NCBI GenBank assembly: GCA_965214875.1
Contig: OZ243980.1
Location: forward strand, 1,426,001-1,490,000
Direction: 5' to 3'
Origin: CBDAUN01 sp965214875
GTDB taxonomy: Bacteria; Pseudomonadota; Gammaproteobacteria; Arenicellales; JAJDZL01
Length of the DNA: 64,000 bases
Of the stretch, positions 63,846-64,000 are shown piece by piece; the stretch's first letter is position 1; each line of letters starts with the position of its first letter. The notes under the pieces were generated by a model. The model searched no databases and had not been told where the DNA came from. It saw only the letters and a program-made list of their open reading frames with translations. The translations under genes and the position numbers were made by a program.

Positions 63846-64000
63846 ATGACTACAACGAATACAACTCGAACCAGATTCGCCTTGTTTATGTTCGCGACGG
63901 CGTTCTGCAGCTTCTTGCTGGCGACAGGAAACAGTTTTGCGCAATCCCAGTACTACGAGCATTTCAGCCATTCCGCCAAGAACGCGCAAACCCAAATCGA
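63846..64000 (+). CDS. Start of a secreted protein, cut by the window end
   Basis: The first 51 codons begin ATG at 63846. The N-terminus has basic residues (RTR), a hydrophobic core 'FALFMFATAFCSFLLA' and a signal-peptidase-like site 'GNSFAQ', then a polar mature region. It is therefore exported. Too little is visible to name a family. Confidence 0.6.
   Translation, partial: MTTTNTTRTRFALFMFATAFCSFLLATGNSFAQSQYYEHFSHSAKNAQTQI

Noticed and set aside
1..64000. CRISPR arrays, insertion sequences, rRNA
   Set aside because: I looked for regularly spaced repeats, transposase motifs and rRNA sequence and found none.

Overview
The window looks like a gammaproteobacterial chromosome of about 50% GC. 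The gene order is diagnostic: tgt-yajC-secD-secF; ribD-ribE-ribBX-ribH-nusB-thiL-pgpA; recA-recX-alaS-lysC-csrA-tRNA; gatCAB diverging from mreBCD; mrdA-rodA-mltB-rlpA-lipB; and amgK-murU diverging from lptD-surA. The murU/amgK/lptD/surA and gatCAB/mreBCD arrangements are most like Pseudomonas-type gammaproteobacteria, but I cannot name a genus. No rRNA, insertion sequence or CRISPR array was seen.

Layout. 1-6 kb: the 3' part of icmF, an MFS transporter, a beta-hydroxyacid dehydrogenase and tgt. 6-9.6 kb: yajC-secDF for protein export. 10-15.5 kb: riboflavin genes, followed by a single reading frame that joins NusB to ThiL, then pgpA. 15.5-23.5 kb: rhodanese, dsbC, recA-recX, alaS, lysC, csrA, tRNA-Arg(ACG) and tRNA-Ser(GCT), then an SRAP (HMCES/YedK-like) gene. 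24.5-31.9 kb: an AT-richer accessory island. It holds a tight five-gene cassette: an exported HNH-type nuclease with two Cys-rich repeats, a four-helix membrane protein, an anchored vWA-like protein, a MotA/ExbB-like channel with a long tail, and a MotB-like stator protein. A convergent secreted protein follows. A nearly identical pair of tRNA-Arg genes in inverted orientation flanks the island and the SRAP gene. 32-49.3 kb: gatBAC, the cell-shape and septal peptidoglycan genes, lipB, murU-amgK, lptD-surA and ubiK. 49.4-52.7 kb: a second accessory patch. It has a secreted protein whose frame is set by a C10 tract (apparently phase variable, currently OFF) and a type II restriction-modification pair whose endonuclease carries an in-frame TAA. 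52.7-61 kb: cytochrome c5, and an ABC importer operon (one binding protein, two permeases, a 62-aa membrane protein, two ATPases) ending in a dihydroxyacetone-type kinase, with a palindromic operator at its promoter. 61.7-63.4 kb: a second, apparently intact, methyltransferase-endonuclease pair, then the start of a secreted protein cut by the window end.

How it fits together. Most of the window is envelope biogenesis and export (Sec, Lpt/SurA, Mre/Rod, DsbC, RlpA, MltB, MurU/AmgK recycling) plus cofactor synthesis (FMN/FAD, TPP, lipoate, Q). The accessory regions carry genome-defence functions: two R-M systems and a candidate motor-type envelope system that recalls Zorya but lacks its known cytosolic effectors and the OmpA-like domain of ZorB. 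The best candidate for an undescribed system is the 24,992-30,781 cassette. The best small-scale finding is the C10 switch at 49,427-49,436.
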